A DNA stretch of 37,135 nucleotides from Roseicyclus sp. (GCA_018401385.1 JAGYKZ010000015.1:1-37135); one strand, 5' to 3'. Shown: positions 1 through 8,682, counted from the stretch's first letter. Program-made: numbers and translations. The notes: a model not told the origin generated them from the sequence alone.

Positions 1-693
1 GACCTTGCGCGCTGAAATTGCGCCGCGTGTGGTTTGCACGCCAGTGACGCGGCCCTGATGAATATCGATCCCCGTGACTTCGCAATTCTGGATCAGGTCT
101 ACGCCCCGTAGATCGGCCGCGCGGGCATAGCCCCATGCGACCGCATCATGGCGCGCCGTGCCGCCGCGCTTGTGATATAGACCACCGAAAATCGGGAAAC
201 GGGTTTGGTCATAATCAAGATAGGGGATCATGCGCCGCAATTCATCGCGATCCAACAGGATCGCATCATCGCCTTGGTTGATCATCGCATTGCCGCGCCG
301 TGCGAAAGCATCGCGTTGCCCGTCTGAATGGAACAGATTGATGATCCCGCGCTGGCTGTGCATGACGTTGAAATTGAGGTCTTGTTCCAACCCTTCCCAC
401 AGTTTTAGCGAATGGCTGTAGAATTGCGAGTTGCCTTCAAGTAGGTAATTGGCGCGCACGATAGTTGTGTTGCGGCCGATATTGCCACCGCCCAGATAGC
501 CTTTCTCAAGCACGGCAACATTGGTGATGCCATGATTTTTTGCGAGGTAAAAGGCGGTTGCCAAGCCATGTCCACCGCCGCCGATGATGATCATATCATA
601 GTGCGCCTTTGGCGCAGGGTCACGCCACGCGCGGGCCCATGATTTTTGTCCCATCAATCCTTCAGCCATCACGCGAAGGCCAGAATAGCGCAT
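1..693 (-). CDS. soxB: Sarcosine oxidase beta subunit, N-terminal part (runs off the window)
   Basis: This is the flavin-bearing subunit of heterotetrameric sarcosine oxidase, which oxidatively demethylates sarcosine in glycine-betaine/creatine breakdown in the cytoplasm. The 231 visible codons start at an ATG at 693 preceded by a purine-rich GAGGGGGA ribosome site. Residues 1-32 are the usual beta-subunit leader (MRYSGLRVMAEG..., AWRDPAPK). It is followed by a FAD-binding beta-alpha-beta fold with a GGGGHG turn at residues 38-43 and an acidic end of the second strand (VLEKGYLGGG). The family is normally about 415 aa, so roughly 45% is present; the rest lies left of base 1. The other subunits (soxD, soxA, soxG) would be expected downstream on the minus strand. 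I see no frameshift. The call rests on recognising the leader plus the FAD motif. Confidence 0.93.
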   Translation of the reverse strand, partial: MRYSGLRVMAEGLMGQKSWARAWRDPAPKAHYDMIIIGGGGHGLATAFYLAKNHGITNVAVLEKGYLGGGNIGRNTTIVRANYLLEGNSQFYSHSLKLWEGLEQDLNFNVMHSQRGIINLFHSDGQRDAFARRGNAMINQGDDAILLDRDELRRMIPYLDYDQTRFPIFGGLYHKRGGTARHDAVAWGYARAADLRGVDLIQNCEVTGIDIHQGRVTGVQTTRGAISARKV

Positions 694-797
694 ATGAGCT
701 TCCCCCTCTGCTGCCTGCAAGCCTAGGACAGCAGCCGCCGCGGTTTTCGTCAAGTTACGACAAACGCGTGTGATTTGACGACCTCAGCCCTGTTTCT

Positions 798-1433
798 TTA
801 AGGGGTGCCCCATGCGGGAGATTGGTTGGGGCCGGGTTGGGTGACAGTGAGGCCGTGTCCCTCGGATGCGCTGCAATTGGATCGGCAATAGGGTGGGCTT
901 GGCATACCCGAAAAGATCATACGATCACCAAAGCGCGGGCGAATGGGCATAAAATTCTCGAATTCCATGCTTGGCAGATCAAAGCCCGTAATTGGCTCAT
1001 ATTGAAAATAGGTTTCGACCAGAACAATGTGACTGCCGTCCTCCAAACGCGGCAAGCGGTTGCGCACGAAACCTGCGTTTTGCGGCGTCAAGCCTGCCAA
1101 ATCGCCTGTGCCATAAGACCAATCAAGCGATATTTCCGTGCCCACATGTTTGAATTGCGACACGCGCAAAGAGGTGCCCTCGGCTTGGCGGGTCATATAT
1201 TGAAACGTGCGGTGAAGCCCTTCGATGTCTTCGGGTGTCAGCACCGCTTGTATGCGTGAAATGGAGTCGGCGATGGTATTGCTGGCGCGCACGCTGCCCG
1301 TGTAATGCCGAAACCCATCATAGAAGGTTACACCAACAACCATCATCGCCATAAGCACAGGCAGCATCAAGGCCGCTTCAATCGCGACAGCGCCTTGCGT
1401 GCGTGTGAGAAAATTGCGCAGTGCTTTGATCAT
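798..1433 (-). CDS. TadE-like pilus assembly protein
   Basis: The product is 211 aa with the TadE/TadF architecture: a short basic N-terminus (MIKALRNFLTRTQG), a pseudopilin-like segment AVAIEAALMLPVL at about residues 15-27 with the conserved Glu, one membrane helix to about residue 42, then a periplasmic domain. The C-terminal tail has a cysteine pair (YCRSNC). TadE-type minor pseudopilins help assemble Flp/Tad pili at the inner membrane. It is the last gene of a three-gene operon and its ATG overlaps the stop of the upstream TadE-like gene by 4 bases, which suggests translational coupling. The main Tad machine (tadA, tadB, tadC, rcpA) is not in this window. The exact member (TadE, TadF or TadG) cannot be fixed. 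Confidence 0.8.
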   Translation of the reverse strand: MIKALRNFLTRTQGAVAIEAALMLPVLMAMMVVGVTFYDGFRHYTGSVRASNTIADSISRIQAVLTPEDIEGLHRTFQYMTRQAEGTSLRVSQFKHVGTEISLDWSYGTGDLAGLTPQNAGFVRNRLPRLEDGSHIVLVETYFQYEPITGFDLPSMEFENFMPIRPRFGDRMIFSGMPSPPYCRSNCSASEGHGLTVTQPGPNQSPAWGTP

Positions 1434-1975
1434 AGCTGGGACACCTCGCCCAAAGGTTCGGTGACGAAAATGGTGGATGTTTCCAAGAACAAGGCCCCGT
1501 TCATCCTGCTGTTGAGATCAACCATAAAGGCTGACAGGGGCAAGAGCGGGTCCAGTTCCACGCAAACCCGAAGCAGCATCAGTTGATTAGGCTCCGTTTG
1601 GCTTGGGTCGAATTGTGTTCGGGTCGGGATTTGCGTCTGTCGATTCATACATCTCGATTGAAGAGACGGCATCGCATAGCTCGGTCTCTCAATCGGGTGA
1701 ACGTCAAGACTGATCGTGTCACGACAATCACGGATAATCCGTGCTCTGTTGCAGATCTGATTGGATATCAGGGTTGTGGTCAGAAAATCGGCATTGCTCA
1801 ATCGGATATCTCGCACTGTGATATCCACCGCACGTTCAAGCATTGCTTGCCGCACCAAAATGGTCGATGTCTCCAATGAGGTGAAAAATATCGTCAGGAT
1901 GACTGGAAAGACCAATACAAATTCAATCGCGGCTGCACCCTCATCGCGCCTGAACCATTTTTGGAAATGTTTCAT
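1430..1975 (-). CDS. TadE-family pilus assembly protein
   Basis: This 181-aa protein begins MKHFQKWFRRDEGAAAIEF, the typical TadE start: a basic stretch, then the small/acidic AAAIEF motif (Glu at about residue 18), then a single hydrophobic helix (VLVFPVILTIFFTSLE). The remainder is a periplasmic domain containing several cysteines (about residues 75, 83, 108 and 138) that could form disulfides. It overlaps the upstream VWA/TadG-like gene and the downstream TadE-like gene by 4 bases each (ATGA-type junctions), so the three are very likely one transcript. Role inferred from the family: minor pseudopilin or assembly factor of a Flp/Tad pilus. Confidence 0.82.
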   Translation of the reverse strand: MKHFQKWFRRDEGAAAIEFVLVFPVILTIFFTSLETSTILVRQAMLERAVDITVRDIRLSNADFLTTTLISNQICNRARIIRDCRDTISLDVHPIERPSYAMPSLQSRCMNRQTQIPTRTQFDPSQTEPNQLMLLRVCVELDPLLPLSAFMVDLNSRMNGALFLETSTIFVTEPLGEVSQL

Positions 1976-3606
1976 TCGATCAGCCTCATTGTTCCAATTG
2001 CCTCAGATACGGATCCGAAGATATCGCCGAGGTCCGTTCCGAGACTGAAATAGTGATGGGCGGGATTTACCGCACAGTCGCGAAGCGTGAGCGACTCCCC
2101 CGTGGTCCCATTCAGGGAAATGGTGAAAATGACGATGCCCTGTTCTATTGCGGCGCTGCACAGGCCCACCAAATCCGCATTGGCCATTGCAGGTTCGGCA
2201 GACCAGTCAAGCGCATTGTTACGGAAATGATTGTAGAGGCTGAACGCCCCCTCTTGCGTGGCGCGCCCATCATCCACGGCACGTTGGCTTGATGGCAACA
2301 AAAAGCTGTTCAAGATCGTTTGATAGGTCCAACGTGCCCAAACTTCGGACCAAGCCAATCTGACGGATTGTGTCCCCAAATAAGGTTCCGCCTGCCAATA
2401 CCCGTCCAAGTCGCGCGCGCGCGCGGAAGTTGAGACATAGTATAGCCCGGTCGCGGGATGATACACGGACCACCGTTCTGTGCCCGACTGGTTGAAGTGA
2501 TAAATCGGGGAGAGGCCCGTTTTGTAGTCGGGGTGAATGTCCAAACCATCGCCACTGGTGGTGCCATCAGCCACTAAAATGATGACCTTCAGCGCAGCGG
2601 GGCCAAATGCAAGTGGCCGATTTCCGAGACTGGTTGGAATGACCCCGCCGCTGGCCAGGTCGCTGGCCGCGGGTTGCGCAGCAGGGTCAAGCAGCGCTGC
2701 CGCCCATTTCATGGCTTGGGTCGGGCGCGAATATCCCCCCGCGGTCAATCCTTGAATATGGGCATTGATGATGGTGGCATCATTTTCCCACGGGAGGATC
2801 GCATTGATGTCATCTTGCGGGCAATAGGGGCTATGGAAATTGCGCCAAATAAGGTGGTTTGAATAGTCAAAATGCATCACCCGATCAATCGGGTCATCGG
2901 GGGTAACGGCGGTCTGCGCGAAGCTGTCAGGATGAAAGCGGGCGCAGGTGCTTTGGTTGTGTTCCGTGCCGAAATTGAACACGCTGGCCAAATCTGTGCC
3001 AGCGATAATGCGGTCATTATAGGGCACCACGGAAAATGAGACCACATTGCCATCTGCATTTTCGGTGAGCATATTGGTGACAAATGCGGTTGTCGCGGCT
3101 TTCACGCGATCCAGCTTGCCGCCGTCTCGCATTGAGCCAGAGCGATCAATCACAAGAGAAATTTCAATCGAGCGGATGTTTTGTTCAACACGCGCTTGCG
3201 CTCTCACCGTCAGTGAAGGAAACCCAAAGTAGCGCAAAAAATAGGTGCCAAGCGCCTGTTCTGCCTGCCCCCCTACGACCAAGAGACCGTTTTCATTCCT
3301 ATAGTCGGGGGTGATGGTGAAATCGTCTAAATTCTGAGTTTCGAGATACTGGCTGACAACTGTCGAGACTTCGGCACTGCTGGTGGCTGAATTGGCTGCG
3401 GCAAAAACCGCGCGATCCATCGTGCTTTGAAGCTGCGAACGCGCCGCTTCAAAGCGGATCACATCCAGCGCGAGGCCGCCGAGCGTCATCATCACCATCG
3501 TGATGAGGGCAGCAAAAATCGTCACTGTGCCACGCTCATCGCCCAAGAATCGATTGAGTGCGGGAAAACAGCGAATTTTTGAGCGTGGCGCGCCTTTTGC
3601 GAACAT
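1972..3606 (-). CDS. TadG-like pilus assembly protein with von Willebrand factor A domain
   Basis: The 544-aa product starts with a basic segment and a TadE-like helix (GTVTIFAALITMVMM, about residues 26-40; ALDVIRFEAARSQLQ after it), which anchors it in the inner membrane. A periplasmic VWA domain follows at about residues 147-540, with the MIDAS metal site DRSGSM at 154-159. TadG-like VWA proteins are accessory parts of Tad/Flp pilus systems. It is the first gene of the operon. The ATG at 3606 is preceded by a weak ribosome site (TTGAGAT). The next gene overlaps its stop by 4 bases. No frame damage is visible. The alternative name 'pilus assembly protein TadG-related / VWA domain protein' would be equally fair. 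Confidence 0.87.
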   Translation of the reverse strand: MFAKGAPRSKIRCFPALNRFLGDERGTVTIFAALITMVMMTLGGLALDVIRFEAARSQLQSTMDRAVFAAANSATSSAEVSTVVSQYLETQNLDDFTITPDYRNENGLLVVGGQAEQALGTYFLRYFGFPSLTVRAQARVEQNIRSIEISLVIDRSGSMRDGGKLDRVKAATTAFVTNMLTENADGNVVSFSVVPYNDRIIAGTDLASVFNFGTEHNQSTCARFHPDSFAQTAVTPDDPIDRVMHFDYSNHLIWRNFHSPYCPQDDINAILPWENDATIINAHIQGLTAGGYSRPTQAMKWAAALLDPAAQPAASDLASGGVIPTSLGNRPLAFGPAALKVIILVADGTTSGDGLDIHPDYKTGLSPIYHFNQSGTERWSVYHPATGLYYVSTSARARDLDGYWQAEPYLGTQSVRLAWSEVWARWTYQTILNSFLLPSSQRAVDDGRATQEGAFSLYNHFRNNALDWSAEPAMANADLVGLCSAAIEQGIVIFTISLNGTTGESLTLRDCAVNPAHHYFSLGTDLGDIFGSVSEAIGTMRLIE

Positions 3607-3764
3607 CTGATCTCAATCCGTTGACCTGAAAGCCACCCAGTTTCGGGGCGGCTGTCCTGTGATGCCCGCAAAGCGCGGCGAAAATGCGGCGAATAAAGGA
3701 AGAGTTTGCGAAGGTTTTTGCAATCTTCGTGGCAAGGCGTAGTGTCAGCCCATGATGTCAGCAG

Positions 3765-3781
3765 GACGGATTAAGTCCGTC
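3765..3781. promoter_or_regulatory. Small inverted repeat in the intergenic region upstream of glutamate dehydrogenase
   Basis: GACGGA and TCCGTC are separated by TTAAG, giving a perfect 6-bp dyad about 95 bases upstream of the dehydrogenase start and 160 bases upstream of the divergent tadG-like gene. It could be an operator or a short RNA hairpin. There is no U-run, so it is not a terminator. The rest of 3607-3875 shows no recognisable feature. Confidence 0.25.
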
Positions 3782-3875
3782 ATGATTTGGCAATCAATTC
3801 TGTGCGACAATCTTGTGGCGCGTAAACTCTTTGCGCCGCGTGTCGTTGTGTTCGCTGTTAGAGGAAGGAACAGCC

Positions 3876-5312
3876 ATGGCCAGCATCCCTGCAAATGAAC
3901 CCAGTTTTCGTCAATCGGTTGAATTGATGTTCAACCGCGCCGCGGCGCTTATGGATTTATCCCCCGGCATGGAGGAGAAAATCCGTGTGTGTAATTCGAC
4001 CTATGTGGTGCGCTTTGGTGTCAAGCTGCGCGGTGAGATCAAAACCTTCACAGGCTATCGTGCGGTGCATTCGGAACATATGGAACCGGTCAAGGGCGGT
4101 ATCCGTTACGCGCTGAATGTCAACCAAGACGAGGTGGAGGCCTTGGCCGCGCTGATGACCTTTAAATGCGCGTTGGTCGAAACACCGTTTGGCGGATCAA
4201 AGGGTGGGCTGTGCATCGATCCCCGCGAATGGGATGAGGATGAGCTGGACCGCATCACCCGCCGTTTTGCGTTTGAACTGATCAAGCGGGATCTGATCAA
4301 TCCCAGTCAAAACGTGCCTGCCCCTGATATGGGCACAGGCGAGCGCGAAATGGCCGTGATTGCGGATCAATACGCGCGGATGAATACGACCGATATCAAC
4401 GCCAAGGCCTGTGTCACGGGCAAGCCCATCCATGCAGGCGGCATTCAGGGGCGTGTCGAAGCCACGGGGCGCGGCGTTCAATATGCGTTGCGCGAATTCT
4501 TCCGCCACCCCGAAGACGTCAAAGCCGCAAATTTGACGGGCGATTTGGATGGCAAACGGGTCATTGTTCAGGGTTTGGGCAATGTGGGCTATCATGCGGC
4601 GCTGTTTCTGAGCACCGAGGATGGCGCAAAAATCACCCATGTCATCGAACGCGATGGTGCGGTGCATGACCCCAAGGGTCTGGATATCGAGGCGCTGCGC
4701 GCGCATATCCTTGCCACAGGCGGCGTGCGTGATTTCACAGGGGCCACCTTCATCGAAGATGGCGCGCGCGCCTTGGAGGAAGAATGCGATATTCTGATCC
4801 CCGCCGCGCTTGAAGGGGTGATCAACCTCAGCAACGCCGCACGGATCAAGGCCGCGTTGATCATTGAGGCGGCCAATGGGCCGCTCACTGCGGGTGCCGA
4901 TGACATTCTGCGCGAGAAAGGCGTGGTGATCATTCCTGATCTTTATGCAAATGCGGGCGGTGTGACCGTCTCCTATTTTGAATGGGTCAAAAACCTGTCG
5001 CATATCCGTTTTGGTCGGATGCAGCGCCGCCAAGAAGAAAGCCGTCACGAGTTGATCGTGAACGAGTTGGAGCGCTTGTCGCGCGATACAGGTATCGGTT
5101 GGACCTTATCGCCCGATTTCAAACAGAAATATCTGCGCGGCGCAGGCGAGTTGGAATTGGTGCGCTCGGGTCTCGATGACACCATGCGCACCGCCTATCA
5201 GGCGATGCGCGAAGTGTGGCACGACCGCCATGATGTGCCTGATCTGCGCATGGCGGGCTATCTTGTGTCCATTGCCCGTGTCGCAGCCAGCTACCGTGTG
5301 AAAGGTTTGTAG
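3876..5312 (+). CDS. Glu/Leu/Phe/Val-type dehydrogenase, most likely NAD(P)-glutamate dehydrogenase
   Basis: The enzyme interconverts glutamate with 2-oxoglutarate and ammonia in the cytoplasm, linking nitrogen and carbon metabolism. I chose the ATG at 3876 (478 aa) because GAGGAAGGA lies just upstream; an in-frame start at 3813 would add 21 unconserved residues. Visible motifs are KGGIR (about 73-77), the substrate-binding Lys in MTFK (97), the catalytic-region GGSKGG (about 107-111), and the dinucleotide-binding turn GLGNVG (233-238) at the head of the C-terminal Rossmann domain, followed by EAANGPLT and the terminal helical part. The length is slightly above the common 410-450 aa because of a longer C-terminus. 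It is monocistronic and convergent with the next gene. Cofactor choice cannot be decided by eye. Confidence 0.92.
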   Translation: MASIPANEPSFRQSVELMFNRAAALMDLSPGMEEKIRVCNSTYVVRFGVKLRGEIKTFTGYRAVHSEHMEPVKGGIRYALNVNQDEVEALAALMTFKCALVETPFGGSKGGLCIDPREWDEDELDRITRRFAFELIKRDLINPSQNVPAPDMGTGEREMAVIADQYARMNTTDINAKACVTGKPIHAGGIQGRVEATGRGVQYALREFFRHPEDVKAANLTGDLDGKRVIVQGLGNVGYHAALFLSTEDGAKITHVIERDGAVHDPKGLDIEALRAHILATGGVRDFTGATFIEDGARALEEECDILIPAALEGVINLSNAARIKAALIIEAANGPLTAGADDILREKGVVIIPDLYANAGGVTVSYFEWVKNLSHIRFGRMQRRQEESRHELIVNELERLSRDTGIGWTLSPDFKQKYLRGAGELELVRSGLDDTMRTAYQAMREVWHDRHDVPDLRMAGYLVSIARVAASYRVKGL

Positions 5313-5321
5313 GATGGCATT

Positions 5322-5351
5322 GGGGCGGGGCTAGTTTTTTGGCTTCGCCCC
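5322..5351 (+). terminator. GC-rich hairpin after the glutamate dehydrogenase gene
   Basis: GGGGCGGGGC pairs with GCTTCGCCCC (10 bp with two G-U pairs) around a 10-base loop containing six T. It lies 10 bases past the dehydrogenase stop and overlaps the end of the convergent gene. There is no U-tract after the stem, so it may only slow or stabilise transcripts. Confidence 0.35.
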
Positions 5352-5846
5352 CAAGTCCCGTTCAGCCAAAATGATTTTGATCAGATCGGCCACGGCTTTT
5401 GCTTCGCCGGGCGAGGTGACACCACCGACCGAGACCGATCTGCCCCAGCGCCGCCAGAGGCCTGGCGCGTAAACACGCCCGCCTTCTTCGGGTTTGTGTA
5501 AAAACACCACAAACCCCCCCGCAGGCTTCATCGCAAAGAAACCGCGATCCACATTGTCGACATTGTCGATGTGAAACAAAATACGGCCGTTTTCCTCGCG
5601 CAAATACTCCTGTGTCAGGATCAGCTTGCGCGATGAGGCCTCCCACAATTTATAGGCAACAACCAATGCTGCAATCCCGAACACGATCAAAACCAACAGC
5701 CAAAACAGGTGCTGTGGCGGGTTGGTTGCTGCGATCATGATCAACAGAAAACTCAGCCCGCCCAAGCACAGCACCGCAAAGCCGCGGCGGGCGATATTGG
5801 GCGCGATATATCCAATAATGTCATCTTGCGCGCGTTTCTTCGCCAC
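5331..5846 (-). CDS. Unknown protein with two membrane segments and a C-terminal soluble domain
   Basis: I do not recognise a named family. The 171-aa product has a basic start (MAKKRAQDD), two adjacent hydrophobic helices at about residues 22-40 and 46-66, and a soluble C-terminal part of about 100 residues. That part has the look of a small beta-rich membrane-associated domain (KLILTQEYLREENGRILF). It contains a small tandem repeat, DNVDNVD, encoded by two near-identical 9-base units. It is convergent with glutamate dehydrogenase and divergent from pirin, so no operon partner hints at a role. The start ATG at 5846 gives a plausible basic N-terminus. It is probably a real gene: the frame is open throughout and the protein looks natural. 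Confidence 0.7.
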   Translation of the reverse strand: MAKKRAQDDIIGYIAPNIARRGFAVLCLGGLSFLLIMIAATNPPQHLFWLLVLIVFGIAALVVAYKLWEASSRKLILTQEYLREENGRILFHIDNVDNVDRGFFAMKPAGGFVVFLHKPEEGGRVYAPGLWRRWGRSVSVGGVTSPGEAKAVADLIKIILAERDLGAKPKN

Positions 5847-6014
5847 GACCCGTTCCTTTCCCTGTTATTGTCTCTTCGCTCATACATGGATTAATGGCTC
5901 TCGCAAAGATGCACATCTTTTTGCGGTTTTGCGCAGATTGTTTTGTCCCGTAATGCGCCCTAGTTTTGCCGCAGCGCCCCGGTATTGGGGTCACGCATAG
6001 CAAGGAGAGTAGCG

Positions 6015-6926
6015 ATGTCGATCCGTCCCGTTTTGGAAAGCCGTTCGGCCAAACCCACGCTAGAGGGTGCAGGGGTGCATTTGCACCGTGCCTTTGGCTT
6101 CCAAGATCCGACTGAGCTTGACCCGTTCTTGTTGTTTGACGATTTCCGCAACGAGGACCCAGCCTATTTTCAAAAAGGCTTTCCATGGCATCCGCATCGC
6201 GGCATCGAGACCATCACCTATGTGCTTGCGGGCACGGTTGAGCATTCTGACAGCCTTGGCAATACAGGCAAGTTGGGGGCAGGGTCGGTGCAGTGGATGA
6301 CCGCAGGGCGGGGCATCCTGCATCAGGAAATGCCGTTGGGAAATGCCAAAGGGCAAATGCACGGGTTTCAGCTTTGGGGAAATTTACCCGCTTCGATGAA
6401 GATGACCGACCCGCGCTATCAAGATGTTGCGGCACAAGAAATTCCCGAAGTGATTGATGACGATGGCACCCGCGTCAAAGTGATTGTGGGTGAATTCTGG
6501 GGCCAGAAAGGCCCTGTGGATGGCATCGCGGCTGATCCGCAATATTTGGACATTTCCATCCCTGCGGGCGTGAAGAAAACCTTCCGCATCGACACCTATC
6601 GCCGCGCCTTTGCCTATGTCTTCGAAGGCCAAGCCGCCTTCGCAGATGCCAGCCAACCCTCAGGCGTGTTGTTGGAGAAAGAGGTCATGGGGCAAGAGGT
6701 GAATATCCGCGACCTGTCAGGTGATCGCACCTTGATCCGTTTTGGCACGGGCGATGAGATCACCGTGCAAGCAGGGCCAGACGGTGTGCGGTTTCTACTC
6801 GTCTCCGGCGCACCGATTGAGGAGCCTGTCGCATGGCATGGGCCGATTGTGATGAACACCCAAGACGAAATCCGCCAAGCCATTGCGGATTTGCGCAACG
6901 GCACCTTTGTGGCCCCTGCACATTAA
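6015..6926 (+). CDS. Pirin family protein
   Basis: The protein has a bicupin fold; some bacterial pirins have quercetinase activity and others bind metabolic enzymes, so the substrate is unknown here. The ATG at 6015 (303 aa) is preceded by AAGGAGAG at 6002-6009; an earlier in-frame start at 5985 lacks such a site. The N-terminal cupin carries the expected metal ligands: H59 and H61 in FPWHPHRG, H103 and E105 in ILHQEM. TAGRGILHQE and the C-terminal cupin (about residues 190-290) are typical. The next gene, an alpha/beta hydrolase, starts 42 bases downstream on the same strand and may be co-transcribed. No abnormality is visible. Confidence 0.92.
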   Translation: MSIRPVLESRSAKPTLEGAGVHLHRAFGFQDPTELDPFLLFDDFRNEDPAYFQKGFPWHPHRGIETITYVLAGTVEHSDSLGNTGKLGAGSVQWMTAGRGILHQEMPLGNAKGQMHGFQLWGNLPASMKMTDPRYQDVAAQEIPEVIDDDGTRVKVIVGEFWGQKGPVDGIAADPQYLDISIPAGVKKTFRIDTYRRAFAYVFEGQAAFADASQPSGVLLEKEVMGQEVNIRDLSGDRTLIRFGTGDEITVQAGPDGVRFLLVSGAPIEEPVAWHGPIVMNTQDEIRQAIADLRNGTFVAPAH

Positions 6927-6968
6927 GCCACCTTTTCAAGGGGTGGGGGATCACCTAGAAAGTGGCCT

Positions 6969-7721
6969 ATGTTGAACATTGTCGAACATGGGACACCACA
7001 GGAACGCCCGCCCCTTTTGATTGCGCATGGTCTTTACGGATCAGCGCGCAATTGGGGTGTGATTGCCAAACGGGTCGAACGGCATTGCCTGACCGTTGAT
7101 ATGCGCAACCATGGCGACAGCCCTTGGTTTGACAGTCACAGCTATGCGGAGCTTGCCGCTGATTTGGCCGAGGTGATTATGGCCCATGGGGGCTGTGCCG
7201 ATGTGGTTGGCCACTCGATGGGCGGCAAGGCCGTGATGATGTTGGCCCTGACACGGCCCGACTTGATCCGCCGCGCTGTGATAGCCGATATCGCACCCGT
7301 GACCTATGACCATTCGCAGCAACCGATGATTGACGCGATGCAGGCGATTGACCTAAGCACGATTGCCACGCGCGGGGATGCGGATCGCCAGTTGCAGGCC
7401 CATGTCGAAGACGCAGGGGTGCGCGCGTTTCTGCTGCAATCGCTTGACGTAAAGGCACAGGCGTGGCGGCTGAATTTGGATGTTCTCGCGCGTGATATGG
7501 CCAAGATCACAGGCTGGCCTGATGGCGATTTCACCCCTTTTGAGGGTGACATCCTGTTTTTGTCAGGCGGGCGTTCCGACTATGTCCGCCCCGAACATCG
7601 TCCCGCAATCAAGGCGCTGTTTCCCAATGCGAAATTTGCAAAAATCCCGCAAGCGGGGCATTGGCTTCATGCCGAAGCCCCGCGCGAATTTGTTGACAGC
7701 CTCAAGGTTTTCTTGGGCTAG
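6969..7721 (+). CDS. Alpha/beta-fold hydrolase, YbfF-like esterase
   Basis: This 250-aa cytoplasmic serine hydrolase shows the complete triad by position: nucleophile S83 in the elbow GHSMGG, an acidic residue D204 (GGRSDYV) and H231 (QAGHWLHAEAP). The HG motif (IAHGLYGSARNW, about 18-29) supplies the oxyanion hole, and MRNHGDSP is characteristic of the YbfF/ABHD11 esterase group. Natural substrates of this group are poorly defined (short acyl or acyl-CoA esters). It follows pirin by 42 bases on the same strand, and its stop overlaps the stop of the convergent cytochrome b561 gene by 4 bases. The frame is intact. Confidence 0.88.
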   Translation: MLNIVEHGTPQERPPLLIAHGLYGSARNWGVIAKRVERHCLTVDMRNHGDSPWFDSHSYAELAADLAEVIMAHGGCADVVGHSMGGKAVMMLALTRPDLIRRAVIADIAPVTYDHSQQPMIDAMQAIDLSTIATRGDADRQLQAHVEDAGVRAFLLQSLDVKAQAWRLNLDVLARDMAKITGWPDGDFTPFEGDILFLSGGRSDYVRPEHRPAIKALFPNAKFAKIPQAGHWLHAEAPREFVDSLKVFLG

Positions 7722-8206
7722 CCCGCGCGCTTCATGCGCTGCATGATGTTGGTCTTCCAAATGAATTGATGGACCAACACCGCACCCACATGAACCACGA
7801 TCAATAGCATCAGCAGAGATTTGAGAACCTCATGCGCTTGGGCGCTGGCTTCAATCTGCCCGCCCCATGCCAACATCCCCGTGATGGGCATGGCCAACAT
7901 CAGCGCATAAAACGCCCAATGTGCCAAATGCGACAGGCGCGCGAAAATCGTGGGTTCTTCGGCAGGGGCATCTGGCGCACCGCGCCGCATCCGCAAAACA
8001 AGTCGCCAGATCACCAAAAGCAGCACCAAGATACCAGGAATGGCATGGCTCGCCCATCCAACGGATTGCGTGTAGATACCTGTCTCAAGCGCCTGCTCAT
8101 AGGCCTCCTCGATGCCTTCGTGATAGACGAATTGATAAATGATGAGGGCGGCAATGCCCCAATGTAATGCAATTTGGGTGGCGCTGTAGCCCAGTGGCTT
8201 GGTCAT
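7718..8206 (-). CDS. Cytochrome b561 family protein
   Basis: This is a 162-aa four-helix membrane protein carrying two b-type haems that passes electrons across or along the inner membrane (YodB/CybB type). Helices lie at about residues 11-28, 50-71, 92-112 and 127-149. Candidate haem ligands are H15 (ALHW), H54 (WASHAIPG), H139 and H146 (VVHVGAVLVHQF); H93 and H96 (LSHLAHW) are also family-typical. The start ATG at 8206 follows a GGAGAG site. The small damaged membrane-protein gene lies just upstream on the same strand. Physiological donor and acceptor are not deducible. Confidence 0.9.
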   Translation of the reverse strand: MTKPLGYSATQIALHWGIAALIIYQFVYHEGIEEAYEQALETGIYTQSVGWASHAIPGILVLLLVIWRLVLRMRRGAPDAPAEEPTIFARLSHLAHWAFYALMLAMPITGMLAWGGQIEASAQAHEVLKSLLMLLIVVHVGAVLVHQFIWKTNIMQRMKRAG

Positions 8207-8224
8207 ATGTCTCTCCGATCTGTG

Positions 8225-8405
8225 TTAGGACAAGTCCTTGATGCGGGCGCTGACGATCCATGAGACGGGCAAGGCAATGATTGCGCCCTGCCTGCGGCGA
8301 TGACAATCGGCTGCCACCCGTCCAGACCTGCGGCCAATATGGCTGTTACGCCAATCCCGCCAAAGCAGTCGAAGCCAATGTGAAAATCAGGAAAAACAAA
8401 CGCAT
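8225..8405 (-). pseudogene. Frameshifted gene for a small two-helix membrane protein
   Basis: Reading the minus strand from an ATG at 8405 gives MRLFFLIFTLASTALAGLA and then a stop. Continuing in a second frame gives VTAILAAGLDGWQPIVIAA, and a third gives AIIALPVSWIVSARIKDLS with TAA at 8225-8227. Stitched together this is a natural-looking protein of about 60 aa with two hydrophobic helices separated by a DGWQP turn. It resembles a short conserved membrane protein seen in Rhodobacteraceae (from memory, sometimes mis-named 'CTP synthetase'). At least two single-base shifts, near 8347 and 8290, are needed. The function is unknown. It sits just upstream of the cytochrome b561 gene on the same strand. 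Confidence 0.55.
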
Positions 8406-8682
8406 GACAGATCCCCTTTTGCGTTTCTATGCACGTCTCCTTGGGGGAAGTGTCGCATATGATCCACCACGCGCCTTGACATAGATCACGGTGATTGCGG
8501 GGAGCGGGAGCCAAGCGCCGACCGGTTGCAGGCCCCTATGCCCCCACAACGCGGTCGGTTACTTTGGCAAACTCACTACACCCCGATACGCCCACACCTC
8601 TCGCTGACCATGAGATGTGCTTGGATCAGAGCAGACACGACTTCGGGGGGATGAGTCAAGAGCGGAGGGAAAGCCTTCCCCC
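8406..8682. other. Intergenic region without a supported gene
   Basis: No reading frame here looks like a protein on either strand. Apart from the FNR-like site at 8476-8489, I see no repeat, RNA or strong terminator. It separates lepA (minus) from the small damaged membrane-protein gene (minus). Confidence 0.5.
8476..8489 (-). promoter_or_regulatory. Possible FNR/FixK-type binding site
   Basis: TTGAC-ATAG-ATCAC is close to the FNR/FixK consensus TTGAY-N4-RTCAA; the last position of the second half-site differs. It lies about 70 bases upstream of the small membrane-protein gene and cytochrome b561. An oxygen-responsive regulator there would make sense, but one imperfect site is weak evidence. 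Confidence 0.3.

Noticed and set aside
4197..5048. 283-codon minus-strand frame
   Set aside because: Antisense shadow of the glutamate dehydrogenase gene.
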